Source of the DNA: Arcobacter lacus
GTDB taxonomy: Bacteria; Campylobacterota; Campylobacteria; Campylobacterales; Arcobacteraceae
Direction of reading: 5' to 3'
NCBI RefSeq assembly: GCF_003063295.1
Contig: NZ_MUXF01000019.1
Coordinates: forward strand, 70,719-134,718
Length of the DNA: 64,000 nucleotides
The notes under the pieces are model-generated. The model had not been told where the DNA came from, searched no databases, and was given only the letters and a program-made list of their open reading frames with translations. The translations under genes and the position numbers were made by a program. Below, piece after piece: positions 28,811-36,711 of this stretch (the first letter of the stretch is position 1; each line of letters begins with the position of its first letter).

Positions 28811-29224
28811 TTAACTAACTTTTTCTTCATTTATAAATATTTTTGCAACCTCATAAAGCATAGCAACTGATTTTCCCCATTGAGAATAGTCGTTTACATC
28901 TTTTATATCAATACCAAAACTTTTTGAAATTTTTTCTATTAAAATTTGTTCATTTATATTAAAGTTGTGGTCAATATGTATTAAAATCATTAATTCTAAA
29001 ATTACAATTCTTTTACTTGCTTCTGATTTAAAATCTTTTAAGATATTTTCTAAACTAAAGTTTTCCATATCAAAAGAATCTAAATTCTCAATTCCCATTT
29101 CTGTACAATATTCTAAGATTATTTCTTCTTCTCTTTTACCAAAACTATTATCTATTCTTGCTAGATAATGAGCTAATTGTAAAAAAGAGAATTTTTCTTT
29201 TGATTGTAACTTCATCAATAACAT
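28811..29224 (-). CDS. TerB-like helical protein
   Basis: A 137-residue all-helical protein. LAHYLARIDNSFGKREEEII and ELMILIHIDHNFNINEQILI are two acidic-loop helix pairs, each with a D-x-x-F/N-x-x-E pattern typical of TerB-like domains. Function unknown. AGGA lies 6 bases before the ATG at 29224. Confidence 0.7.
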   Translation of the reverse strand: MLLMKLQSKEKFSFLQLAHYLARIDNSFGKREEEIILEYCTEMGIENLDSFDMENFSLENILKDFKSEASKRIVILELMILIHIDHNFNINEQILIEKISKSFGIDIKDVNDYSQWGKSVAMLYEVAKIFINEEKVS

Positions 29225-29297
29225 TGCAGTTCCTATTTTATGATTTTAGATTAACATTATTATAATATAAATTGATTAATATTTAGTAAATAGTCAT

Positions 29298-29639
29298 TCA
29301 ATCCATTTCTAATGACATCAAATACATATCTTCCCCATCAGTTACTTTTATATTTACACTTTGACATTTTGGGCAAGAAAACTCATGTTTTTCTAAAGTG
29401 GATTTTGTATTACAGTCAAGACATAAAATCTCTATCTTCTGAACATTTATCAAAAACTGTGCATCGTGGCAGACTGTTTGTTCTTTAAAAGTATCAAAAG
29501 CCGTTTGAAGAAGTTCTGGTTCAACTCCACTTAAAACTCCAATTTTTACAACTACCTTTGTAACTTTTTTTGCCTCATTTACCCTTGCGTGTTCTTCGCA
29601 ACTTTCTAATAGTGATTGAACAATACTATATTCGTGCAT
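29298..29639 (-). CDS. hypA: Hydrogenase nickel incorporation protein HypA
   Basis: A 113-residue protein beginning MHEYSIVQSLLESCEEHA, where the conserved MHE binds nickel. The zinc site is CLDCNT...CPKC. The frame runs 23 codons further upstream, but the ATG at 29639 has AAGGA 8 bases before it and is the conserved HypA start. With HypB it inserts Ni into the hydrogenase large subunit. It is the last gene of the hyp operon and follows a structured RNA element. Confidence 0.96.
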   Translation of the reverse strand: MHEYSIVQSLLESCEEHARVNEAKKVTKVVVKIGVLSGVEPELLQTAFDTFKEQTVCHDAQFLINVQKIEILCLDCNTKSTLEKHEFSCPKCQSVNIKVTDGEDMYLMSLEMD

Positions 29640-29644
29640 AATAG

Positions 29645-29765
29645 TTTCCTTTTTAAATGTCCCATTCAAAAAGGGACCTTTTTCATATAAACTCTTCTTT
29701 TTTAACACAGAAATAAATTCTGTTAAAAAGAAGCAAAAACTCTAAAGAGTGCAACGAGTTGCACT
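29645..29765 (-). ncRNA. Structured RNA element copy 1 (hypE-hypA junction), unrecognised family
   Basis: Three hairpins read in mRNA sense. P1 is AGUGCAAC-UC-GUUGCACU (29748-29765), P2 is a 7-bp outer stem CUUCUUU/AAAGAAG with an internal GUUAA and an apical ACAGAA/UUCUGU stem (29694-29733), and P3 is GUCCC/GGGAC (29659-29677). It ends at the hypA ribosome site. A second copy at 47938-48052 keeps the same order and the same single-stranded motifs but different stem sequences. Confidence 0.65.
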
Positions 29766-29772
29766 TAGTTTA

Positions 29773-30771
29773 TCAACATATTCTTGGAAGTAATTCACCA
29801 GTTGGTGTATCTAAAAATCTTTTTGTTCCCCAAGAACTATTTAATATAACTCTTTGTGGATATTGTTGCGTTACTTTTCCAATAATACAAGCATTTTTTG
29901 CCTCTTCAAACTTATGTAAAACTTCTATTGCACGAGCTGCATCATCTTTTGATATTGCAAGTACAAAAGTTCCTTCATTTGCTAGATTTGTTGCTTCAAA
30001 ACCAAGCATTTCACAAATTCCTTTTACCTCATCACTAACTGGAATTTGTTCTTCTTCTACTTCGATACAAATATTTGATTGTTTTGCCCACTCATTTAAC
30101 ACTGCACTTACTCCACCTCTTGTAGCATCTCTTAAAGCTGTTATTTTAATACCAGCATCTATCAAAGCTTTTACTTGAGGATATAAAGAGTTACAATCAC
30201 TTTTTAAATTTGAGTGCATATCCATACCCTCACGTGCAGTAAATATAGTAGCTCCATGAGCTCCAATATCACGACTAACAAGTATCAAGTCATCTTGCGT
30301 AATATTGTTTGAACTAATTCCACTATAAAGTATCTCTCCAATACCAGTTGTATTTATAAAGATTTTATCAACAGCACCACGTGGTACTACTTTTGTATCA
30401 CCACTTACGATAATCGCTTCATTTTTTGCTAACTCTTCTTTCATAGAGTTTACGATAATTTCAAGTTGTTCTACTTCAAAACCCTCTTCTATGATAACTG
30501 AACAAGTGAGATATTTTGGTTTTGCTCCCATCATGGCTAAATCATTACAAGTTCCACAAATGGCAAGTTTTCCTATATTTGCTCCATTAAAAAAAAGAGG
30601 ACTTACTGTAAAACTATCTGTACTAAATGCTAGTTTGCCATTTTCTATAACTGCTGCATCTTCACTTTTTTCTAGTATTTCATTTTTAAAAGCATTATAA
30701 AATACCTTTGTTATAAGCTCATTGTTCTCTGCTCCACCATTTCCTTGAGCTAATGTTATTGTTTTAGTCAT
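29773..30771 (-). CDS. hypE: Hydrogenase maturation protein HypE
   Basis: A 332-residue protein of the PurM/AIR-synthase fold: AQGNGGAENNELI at the start, FSTDSFTVSPLFF and GDTKVVPRG in the ATP-binding region. The C-terminus is ELLPRIC, whose last Cys accepts the carbamoyl group from HypF and is dehydrated to thiocyanate, the source of CN ligands of the NiFe site. The upstream MazG-like gene ends immediately before its ATG. Confidence 0.96.
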   Translation of the reverse strand: MTKTITLAQGNGGAENNELITKVFYNAFKNEILEKSEDAAVIENGKLAFSTDSFTVSPLFFNGANIGKLAICGTCNDLAMMGAKPKYLTCSVIIEEGFEVEQLEIIVNSMKEELAKNEAIIVSGDTKVVPRGAVDKIFINTTGIGEILYSGISSNNITQDDLILVSRDIGAHGATIFTAREGMDMHSNLKSDCNSLYPQVKALIDAGIKITALRDATRGGVSAVLNEWAKQSNICIEVEEEQIPVSDEVKGICEMLGFEATNLANEGTFVLAISKDDAARAIEVLHKFEEAKNACIIGKVTQQYPQRVILNSSWGTKRFLDTPTGELLPRIC

Positions 30772-31128
30772 TTATCTATTTTCCCTACTCTTACTATATT
30801 TTTTACTTCCACCTTGAGATGTTTCGGCTGGATATTTAGCTTCATTTTTTGTCATCTTATTTAATATTGCTTTTTCAAGGTCTATATCAAGCTTCATACA
30901 AATTCTTATAAGATAAATAGCAATATCAGCAACCTCTTCTTTTGTATGTTCTTTTACATCATCTGGTAAATTCATCGATTCTTCAAAATTTAGCCATTGG
31001 AAAATCTCATTTAACTCACCTACTTCGCCGTTTAATGCCATAACTAGATTTTTTGGATTATGAAAACTTTCCCAATTTCTATCATCACTAAACTTTTGTA
31101 TTCTTTGTTTTATTTTTTCTATATCCAT
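30772..31128 (-). CDS. MazG-like nucleotide pyrophosphohydrolase
   Basis: A 118-residue all-helical protein. RNWESFHNPKNLVMALNGEV and GEL...EIF, then EEVADIAIYLIRI, give the ExxE...ExxD magnesium-binding pattern of the single-domain MazG/dCTPase-like group. It probably hydrolyses (d)NTPs to monophosphates, possibly house-cleaning. Its position inside the hyp operon is unusual and no hydrogenase role is known. Confidence 0.88.
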   Translation of the reverse strand: MDIEKIKQRIQKFSDDRNWESFHNPKNLVMALNGEVGELNEIFQWLNFEESMNLPDDVKEHTKEEVADIAIYLIRICMKLDIDLEKAILNKMTKNEAKYPAETSQGGSKKYSKSRENR

Positions 31129-31137
31129 AAATGACCT

Positions 31138-31989
31138 TTATTCATAATATTTACAAATAGCTTGAGTTCCTAAATCACCATCACCATTTTCTTCAAGTGT
31201 TTCATATATCTCTAACACATCTTTTAATACTTTTAGGTTTGGCATCTCTTCATTTGCTATTTTTAAATCTTTTACCATATGTTTTATATAAAAGCCTGGT
31301 TCAAACTCTCTTTTATACATCTTTGGAGCATTGTTTGTAAGATGAAAACTTTGAGCTGCTCCATTACTAATACTTGCTAACATAGTTGGTATATCAAGTC
31401 CCATTTTTTTGCCATATGCAATAGCTTCACTAACTCCTGCCATAACTCCTGCAATTGCTATTTGATTTGCCATTTTTGTATGTTGTCCACTACCTGCATT
31501 TCCAGCATAAACGATAGTTTTCCCCATCGCTTCAAATAGTTTTTTACAAGCTTCAAAATCTTCTTTTTCTCCTCCAACCATAATAGATAAAGTTGCATTT
31601 TTAGCTCCTATATCTCCACCTGAAACTGGAGCATCTAATGCTTTTAGATTTTTCTTTTTAGCCTCTTCGTGGATTTTTACAGATAATGTTGGTGTTGTAG
31701 TTGTCATATCTATTAAGTATGAATTTTGTGAAGCAGAGTTTATAATTCCCTCTTGTGAAAGATAAACTTCTTCTACATCTTTTGGATAACCAACTATTGT
31801 GATAATCGCATCTTTATTTTGTACACACTCTTTGATACTTTCACAAAAAATAGCACCCTCTTTTATACTATCTTCTACTTTCGATTTATTTCTTGCATAA
31901 ATACTAACTTCAAATCCATTTTTTAGCAAATTTGAAACCATAAATTTGCCCATAACTCCAACGCCAATAAATGCTATTTTTTTTATCAT
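31138..31989 (-). CDS. Beta-hydroxyacid dehydrogenase (3-hydroxyisobutyrate / tartronate semialdehyde reductase family)
   Basis: A 283-residue protein. The NAD(P)-binding motif is AFIGVGVMGKFMVSNLLKNG, the substrate loop is DAPVSGGDIGA (residues about 118-128), and the catalytic Lys is in GQHTKMANQIAI (about residue 168). The exact hydroxyacid is not predictable. It lies between the MazG-like gene and the HEPN-type gene, in the same direction as the hyp genes. Confidence 0.88.
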   Translation of the reverse strand: MIKKIAFIGVGVMGKFMVSNLLKNGFEVSIYARNKSKVEDSIKEGAIFCESIKECVQNKDAIITIVGYPKDVEEVYLSQEGIINSASQNSYLIDMTTTTPTLSVKIHEEAKKKNLKALDAPVSGGDIGAKNATLSIMVGGEKEDFEACKKLFEAMGKTIVYAGNAGSGQHTKMANQIAIAGVMAGVSEAIAYGKKMGLDIPTMLASISNGAAQSFHLTNNAPKMYKREFEPGFYIKHMVKDLKIANEEMPNLKVLKDVLEIYETLEENGDGDLGTQAICKYYE

Positions 31990-32031
31990 TATTCTTTTCC
32001 TTTCTTTTTTTATTTATGTTAAATAAAATAA

Positions 32032-33588
32032 TCATAATTTTAAATTCTTATTCCAAAATATATCAAGTTTTTTCAAATCTTCATAAACATAATTATCTAA
32101 AAATGGTACAGTTAATTTAGGTAATTTTTCACTTTTATAATAATGAACAAAACAAATAAAACTTTCATTTCGAGATAAAAGGGATAAATCTCTATTTTTT
32201 GATTTATAAAAAACTTTTAATCTAACAATATCAGCTTCAATTTTACCATGTTTAATTTTTGTAATTGGGTTACTTTTATTTTCTAACAATCTAATTTTTT
32301 TCGTAACTTGTAATAGTAAATTATTTATTTCTTGCTTTGTTATATTTCCATTGTCAATAATCAAATTAGCTTCAAATCTTTTATAATTTTCAATACTTAT
32401 ATCTTTTATTGATTTTACCTCCCAATTTTGACCTACTATTTTTGGAAAAATCTGAAATTTATATGAACGATTATCTATATTGATATATTGAATTGTTGGT
32501 ATTAAAATTAATGAATCTTTAGATAATAATTTATCTAACTCTGAAATATCTTCATTAAATAACATTTTTTCTAATTGTTCTTTCTCAAAAGAAACCATTC
32601 CATTTATACTATAAGGATGTGAATAACTTATAAAATATCTTTCATAATTATTAAAACTAATATAAATAATTTTTCCAACTAAAACTAATAAATGAATTAT
32701 TGAATTTGTATCATTTATATTATTGATAGTTAAATGTATATTAAATTGAGTTGTTCCTATTATTCCTTTTGAAAATGATTTAACTTTTATGTTTTCATTT
32801 TGTAAGAATAATCTTAAATATTCATATTGTACTTTTTCATCAATTTTTGATAAATAAGTAGGATTGATAATATTATTATCACTAATAAATTTTATTATTC
32901 CTAAAATAGCTCCACTTGAAATATCAAGTAATTTATTTTTCATTTCATTTAATTCATAATACTTTAATTCAATTCCTTTTTCTGTAAGAACAATTTTATC
33001 TGTATATAGTTCAATATTACCGTGACTAATAGCATTTCTAAAATCAATATTAATATCAATCAAATATTTATAATCAAATTTATTTAAATTATCTTTCAAT
33101 TGACCTAATTTTGTCTGTTTAGTATAATCTTTAGTTTCAAAATCATTAATAATATATAAAATTAGTTTATATATATGACTCAAACAAAATTCCATTAACT
33201 GTGTAATTATTGGTAAATAATAAACCTTTGTTTTAGTTCCATTATCAAAATCTACATCATCGAGTTCATTATATATCTCTAAAATTTGGTAATAAGAATT
33301 TATTGAATGAAAAAGTCTATTCTGATTTTTATAAAATGATTCTATAAACTTATCTTTATCTAGATTATATAAGCTAGTAAGATTTATGTATATTTCTTCT
33401 TTAACATCTTTATTAAAATAACATTCTGGTTCATTAATTAATAAATCAGTAATCAATCCAATAAACATTAATGGCACTTCTTTATGAAATTTCAATTCAT
33501 CATTAATTAGTTTTATTTTTTCTGATAAGTTAAGTTTATTATTTGAGACTTGATAATATTGAATAAATAATTTCTCCAACAAATTCAT
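32032..33588 (-). CDS. Large protein with a HEPN-like RxxxxH motif, function unknown
   Basis: A 518-residue protein that I do not recognise as a named family. Residues about 120-230 are helical and contain DFRNAISHG, an R-N-x3-H motif (Arg184 to His189) typical of HEPN ribonucleases. The remainder is mixed alpha/beta with no membrane segment. It sits between hypD and the dehydrogenase gene, codirectional with the hyp operon. HEPN proteins often serve in antiviral defence or RNA decay, but here that is inference from one motif. Confidence 0.72.
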   Translation of the reverse strand: MNLLEKLFIQYYQVSNNKLNLSEKIKLINDELKFHKEVPLMFIGLITDLLINEPECYFNKDVKEEIYINLTSLYNLDKDKFIESFYKNQNRLFHSINSYYQILEIYNELDDVDFDNGTKTKVYYLPIITQLMEFCLSHIYKLILYIINDFETKDYTKQTKLGQLKDNLNKFDYKYLIDINIDFRNAISHGNIELYTDKIVLTEKGIELKYYELNEMKNKLLDISSGAILGIIKFISDNNIINPTYLSKIDEKVQYEYLRLFLQNENIKVKSFSKGIIGTTQFNIHLTINNINDTNSIIHLLVLVGKIIYISFNNYERYFISYSHPYSINGMVSFEKEQLEKMLFNEDISELDKLLSKDSLILIPTIQYINIDNRSYKFQIFPKIVGQNWEVKSIKDISIENYKRFEANLIIDNGNITKQEINNLLLQVTKKIRLLENKSNPITKIKHGKIEADIVRLKVFYKSKNRDLSLLSRNESFICFVHYYKSEKLPKLTVPFLDNYVYEDLKKLDIFWNKNLKL

Positions 33589-33640
33589 TTTGATACTTTT
33601 AATTCTTCATATTCATATATTGTATTTTGCATTTACTATT

Positions 33641-34765
33641 TTACAACAAATTCCCATATTTATAATAAGCACTGCAAGCACCTTCACTGCTCACCATACA
33701 TGAACCAATTGGATTTGTTGGAGTACATACATTTCCAAAGATTTTACAATCAGTTGGTTTTGCAATTCCCATTAAAATTTCAGGACATTTACAAGCTTTA
33801 TTCTCTTTTACTTCGCTAGTTGGTAATATATCTTTATAAACTATTTTTGCATTGTATTTATCAAACTCATCTTTTAGTTCATAACCACTCTCTTCTACCT
33901 CACCTACTCCTCTAAATTTAAAAGGAACTTTTTTGAAGTATTTATTTATAAGTTCTTGAGCTTTTAGATTTCCCTCATATGATACAAGTCTTTTATACTC
34001 GATTTCCAAATCAGCTCTTTTTTCTTTAAACTGTTTTACTATCATAGAGATACTTTGCATCACATCAACTGGCTCAAAGCCACTTACAACAACTGGTTTA
34101 TTATAATCTTTTGGAAACTCATCATATATCTTACTTCCACTTATAACACTAACATGTGATGGTCCTAAAAAAGCATCTATTTTACACTTCTCATTTTGAA
34201 CCAATACTCTCATAACTTCAGGAACTGTTATATGATTTATATGAAACAAAATATTTTTGATATCTTGTTTTATTACTTGCTCCATTAAAGCACAAGTCAT
34301 TGGAGTTGTTGTTTCAAATCCTATTGCAAAAAATACTACTATTTTATCTTTATTCTCATCTGCTATTTTTAAACAATCCATAGGAGAATAAACAAATCTT
34401 ACATCAGCACCTTCACTTCTTGCTTTTTGTAAACTTCCTTTACTTCCTGGAACTTTTATCATATCTCCAAGTGTTACAAGTATCACATCTTTTTGTAAAC
34501 TTAACTCATAAGCACTATCTATTCTATCTTTTGGCATAACACAAACAGGACAGCCAGGACCATGAATAAAGTTTATTTTTTTATTTAAAAGTTGTGGTAT
34601 TCCATATTTCATAATAGTATGAGTATGTCCCCCACAAACTTCCATAATATTTATAGTTTTATCATAATCTTTCAAATCTTCATCTATTAATTTTTTATAT
34701 GCTTTTATAACTTTTGAATCTCTAAAACCATCATATAAATCTTTTAGTTGTAACTCTTTTTCCAT
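33641..34765 (-). CDS. hypD: Hydrogenase formation protein HypD
   Basis: A 374-residue protein with the HypD signatures MEVCGGHTHTIMKYGIP, HGPGCPVCVMPKDRID and FGFETTTP-type segment (AIGFETTTPMTC). The C-terminal Cys cluster of the 4Fe-4S site is in CKCPEILMG, DCKIFGNVC and GSCMVSSEGACSAYYKYG. With HypC it assembles the Fe(CN)2CO moiety. hypC ends 13 bases upstream. Confidence 0.97.
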   Translation of the reverse strand: MEKELQLKDLYDGFRDSKVIKAYKKLIDEDLKDYDKTINIMEVCGGHTHTIMKYGIPQLLNKKINFIHGPGCPVCVMPKDRIDSAYELSLQKDVILVTLGDMIKVPGSKGSLQKARSEGADVRFVYSPMDCLKIADENKDKIVVFFAIGFETTTPMTCALMEQVIKQDIKNILFHINHITVPEVMRVLVQNEKCKIDAFLGPSHVSVISGSKIYDEFPKDYNKPVVVSGFEPVDVMQSISMIVKQFKEKRADLEIEYKRLVSYEGNLKAQELINKYFKKVPFKFRGVGEVEESGYELKDEFDKYNAKIVYKDILPTSEVKENKACKCPEILMGIAKPTDCKIFGNVCTPTNPIGSCMVSSEGACSAYYKYGNLL

Positions 34766-34778
34766 AATATTTTACACT

Positions 34779-35060
34779 TTATCTATTTGGACAGTTTTGC
34801 GATTCTTCAATAGCTGCTAAACGGTCATCTTCTTCCATTTTATCTATGATTTCTTGATAAACTTTTAGAGATTCTAAAGCATATTCTTCATCTATTTTAT
34901 TCATAGCAAAACCTATATGAATTAAAACATAATCTCCTACTTTTACCTCTTGATCTATTAAATCTAAACTAGCACTTCTTTCAACTCCCATAGTATCAAC
35001 TACGCAAGTATTCATCTGTGTATCTATACTTTTTATTTTCGATGGTATTGATAAACACAT
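34779..35060 (-). CDS. hypC: Hydrogenase assembly chaperone HypC
   Basis: A 93-residue protein beginning MCLSIPSKI. Cys2, exposed after Met removal, binds iron with HypD. The OB-fold core includes VGDYVLIHIGFAMNKIDEEY, and the tail is longer and more acidic than in E. coli HypC. It sits four bases after hypB and before hypD. Confidence 0.97.
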   Translation of the reverse strand: MCLSIPSKIKSIDTQMNTCVVDTMGVERSASLDLIDQEVKVGDYVLIHIGFAMNKIDEEYALESLKVYQEIIDKMEEDDRLAAIEESQNCPNR

Positions 35061-35064
35061 CTTG

Positions 35065-35871
35065 TTATCTCATCTTTCTTTTGAAATTTATCCAATCAAT
35101 TACATTTTGAAGTGATTGTTTATCTTTGATATTTACTTCTAAAATATCAACATTTGGTTTTAGTTTTCTAGCTTCTGCTTTCTCTTTTTCAATATCATAA
35201 TCAAAATATGGAAGTAAATCTGTTTTTGTAATAAGTATTAAATCTGCACTTCTAAACATAACTGGATATTTTGCTATCTTATCTTCACCTTCTGGAACTG
35301 AAACTAAAACAATATTTAAGTGAGTTCCCACATCATAAGATGCTGGACATACTAGATTTCCTACATTTTCCACAAAACAAACATCAATACCATCTAAAGA
35401 GATATCATGTAAACCTTTATGAACCATAAACGCATCTAAGTGACAAGCACTTCCTGTTTGTATTTGAACAGCATTTATTCCTTTTGCTTTAAGTCTATCT
35501 GCATCTCTTGAAGTTTCCAAATCACCTTCAACAACTGCAAATTTGAAATTTACCATATCAGCAATATTTTCTAAAAATGTAGTTTTTCCACTTCCTGGAC
35601 TTGACATCAGATTTATTCCTAAAACTTTATGATTATCAAAATGCGCTCTATTATGAGCTGCTTCGTGGTCATTTTTATCTAAAATCTTTTGAATAACTGA
35701 AATTGTTTTTGCATCATTTAGTTGTGGATTATGATGTAGTGTTTCGTGTGCTGCTTGATGAGATGCACTATCATGTGAATTATGATGAGAATGGTCATGA
35801 TCATGCTCGTGGTCGTGATGATGGTGATTATTTTCTTGTCCTGCTATTACACAGCCGCAATCTTTACACAT
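35065..35871 (-). CDS. hypB: Hydrogenase nickel-insertion GTPase HypB
   Basis: A 268-residue protein. The N-terminal CKDCGC binds metal and is followed by a His-rich stretch (residues about 15-48, HHHHDHEHDHDHSHH) that can store Ni2+. The GTPase has LMSSPGSGKTTFLE (G1), VEGDLETSRDADR, ENVGNLVCPASYD and ITKTDLLPY (G4). It is the first gene of the hyp operon, and the divergent transposase-like gene starts about 110 bases away. Confidence 0.97.
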   Translation of the reverse strand: MCKDCGCVIAGQENNHHHHDHEHDHDHSHHNSHDSASHQAAHETLHHNPQLNDAKTISVIQKILDKNDHEAAHNRAHFDNHKVLGINLMSSPGSGKTTFLENIADMVNFKFAVVEGDLETSRDADRLKAKGINAVQIQTGSACHLDAFMVHKGLHDISLDGIDVCFVENVGNLVCPASYDVGTHLNIVLVSVPEGEDKIAKYPVMFRSADLILITKTDLLPYFDYDIEKEKAEARKLKPNVDILEVNIKDKQSLQNVIDWINFKRKMR

Positions 35872-35983
35872 ATTTTTTCCTTTTATCTATAGTTTTTGTG
35901 AAGTTTAACCCAAAAACTCTAAATTTTATATAATAACTTTTAAGCACTTATATATTTTTAGAACTAATTTGATAAAATACTTT

Positions 35984-36625
35984 ATGAATTGTCCAAACTG
36001 CCAAAATAATACTTTTTATTTGTTAGCAAATGATTATATAAAATGCAAAAAATGTGCAAAAAAACTCTCTTTGAAAAAACTTGAAAAAGATAAACTAATC
36101 ATAGAAAAATTTTGTGAAGACAAAACTGCACTTGAAACAGCAAAAGAGTTAGATTTAAACTACAAAACTGTAAAAGATAGATTTGATTTACTTAGAAGAA
36201 AAATAGCCATTTTTCTAGAAGAAGAATACCAAAATTCTATAAAAGATTACAGTGAATATGAAGAATTTTATTATATAAAAGAGAGAGAAAAACATAAAAA
36301 GAAAAAATCTCTAAGTGAAGCTATAAATATAATAGGATTTTACTCAAATGGAAAAGTTTATACTCTACTTATGCCAAAGATTGGAAATCGTGCTTTTGAT
36401 ATAGAAGATGGATTTATTCAATATCTAAATTGGTATAAAATTCACTCACAAAATTCTCACCAAACAAAACTAAATGAATTTTGGAAATATATTGAACTAA
36501 ATTTGAAAAAATATAAAGGAATAGAAGAAAATAATTTCTTCTATTACTTAAAAGAATATGAATTTAAATTTAACTATAAAAAGTGTAACCAAACGAACAT
36601 ATTAAATAAGATTTTTTTATTATAA
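35984..36625 (+). CDS. IS1595-type transposase-like protein, shortened and probably inactive
   Basis: A 213-residue protein. It has an N-terminal zinc ribbon (MNCPNC...CKKCAKK), a helix-turn-helix (ETAKELDLNYKTVKDRFDLL), and a C-terminal region (EFWKYIELNLKKYKGIEENN, FYYLKEYEFKFNYKK) like the end of IS1595/ISXO2 transposases. The first catalytic Asp region and most of the DDE core are missing: IGFYSNGKVYTLLMPKIG is nearly all that remains. No terminal inverted repeats were seen. It is divergent from hypB, so a domesticated regulator is possible. The start at ATG 35984 is preferred to a TTG at 35969. Confidence 0.68.
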   Translation: MNCPNCQNNTFYLLANDYIKCKKCAKKLSLKKLEKDKLIIEKFCEDKTALETAKELDLNYKTVKDRFDLLRRKIAIFLEEEYQNSIKDYSEYEEFYYIKEREKHKKKKSLSEAINIIGFYSNGKVYTLLMPKIGNRAFDIEDGFIQYLNWYKIHSQNSHQTKLNEFWKYIELNLKKYKGIEENNFFYYLKEYEFKFNYKKCNQTNILNKIFLL

Positions 36626-36711
36626 TTATTATATTTTCTTTTTTTAATCTTCTTATAAGCAACTTATTTATATTTTAAATATAATTTTAAATATCATCAA
36701 AAGAGGACTTC

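Noticed and set aside
29640-29708. N-terminal extension of HypA (23 extra codons)
   Set aside because: HypA proteins start MHE, with Met-His-Glu needed for nickel binding. The extension lies in the structured RNA element, and the ATG at 29639 has its own ribosome site.
29694-29733. P2 hairpin of the RNA element as a simple terminator after hypE
   Set aside because: There is no T-run after it, hypA must be expressed from the same operon, and the second copy preserves loops and flanks that a terminator does not need.
35984-36625. Active insertion sequence
   Set aside because: The catalytic core is missing, the protein is about a third shorter than IS1595-type transposases, and no terminal inverted repeats or target duplication were found on either side.
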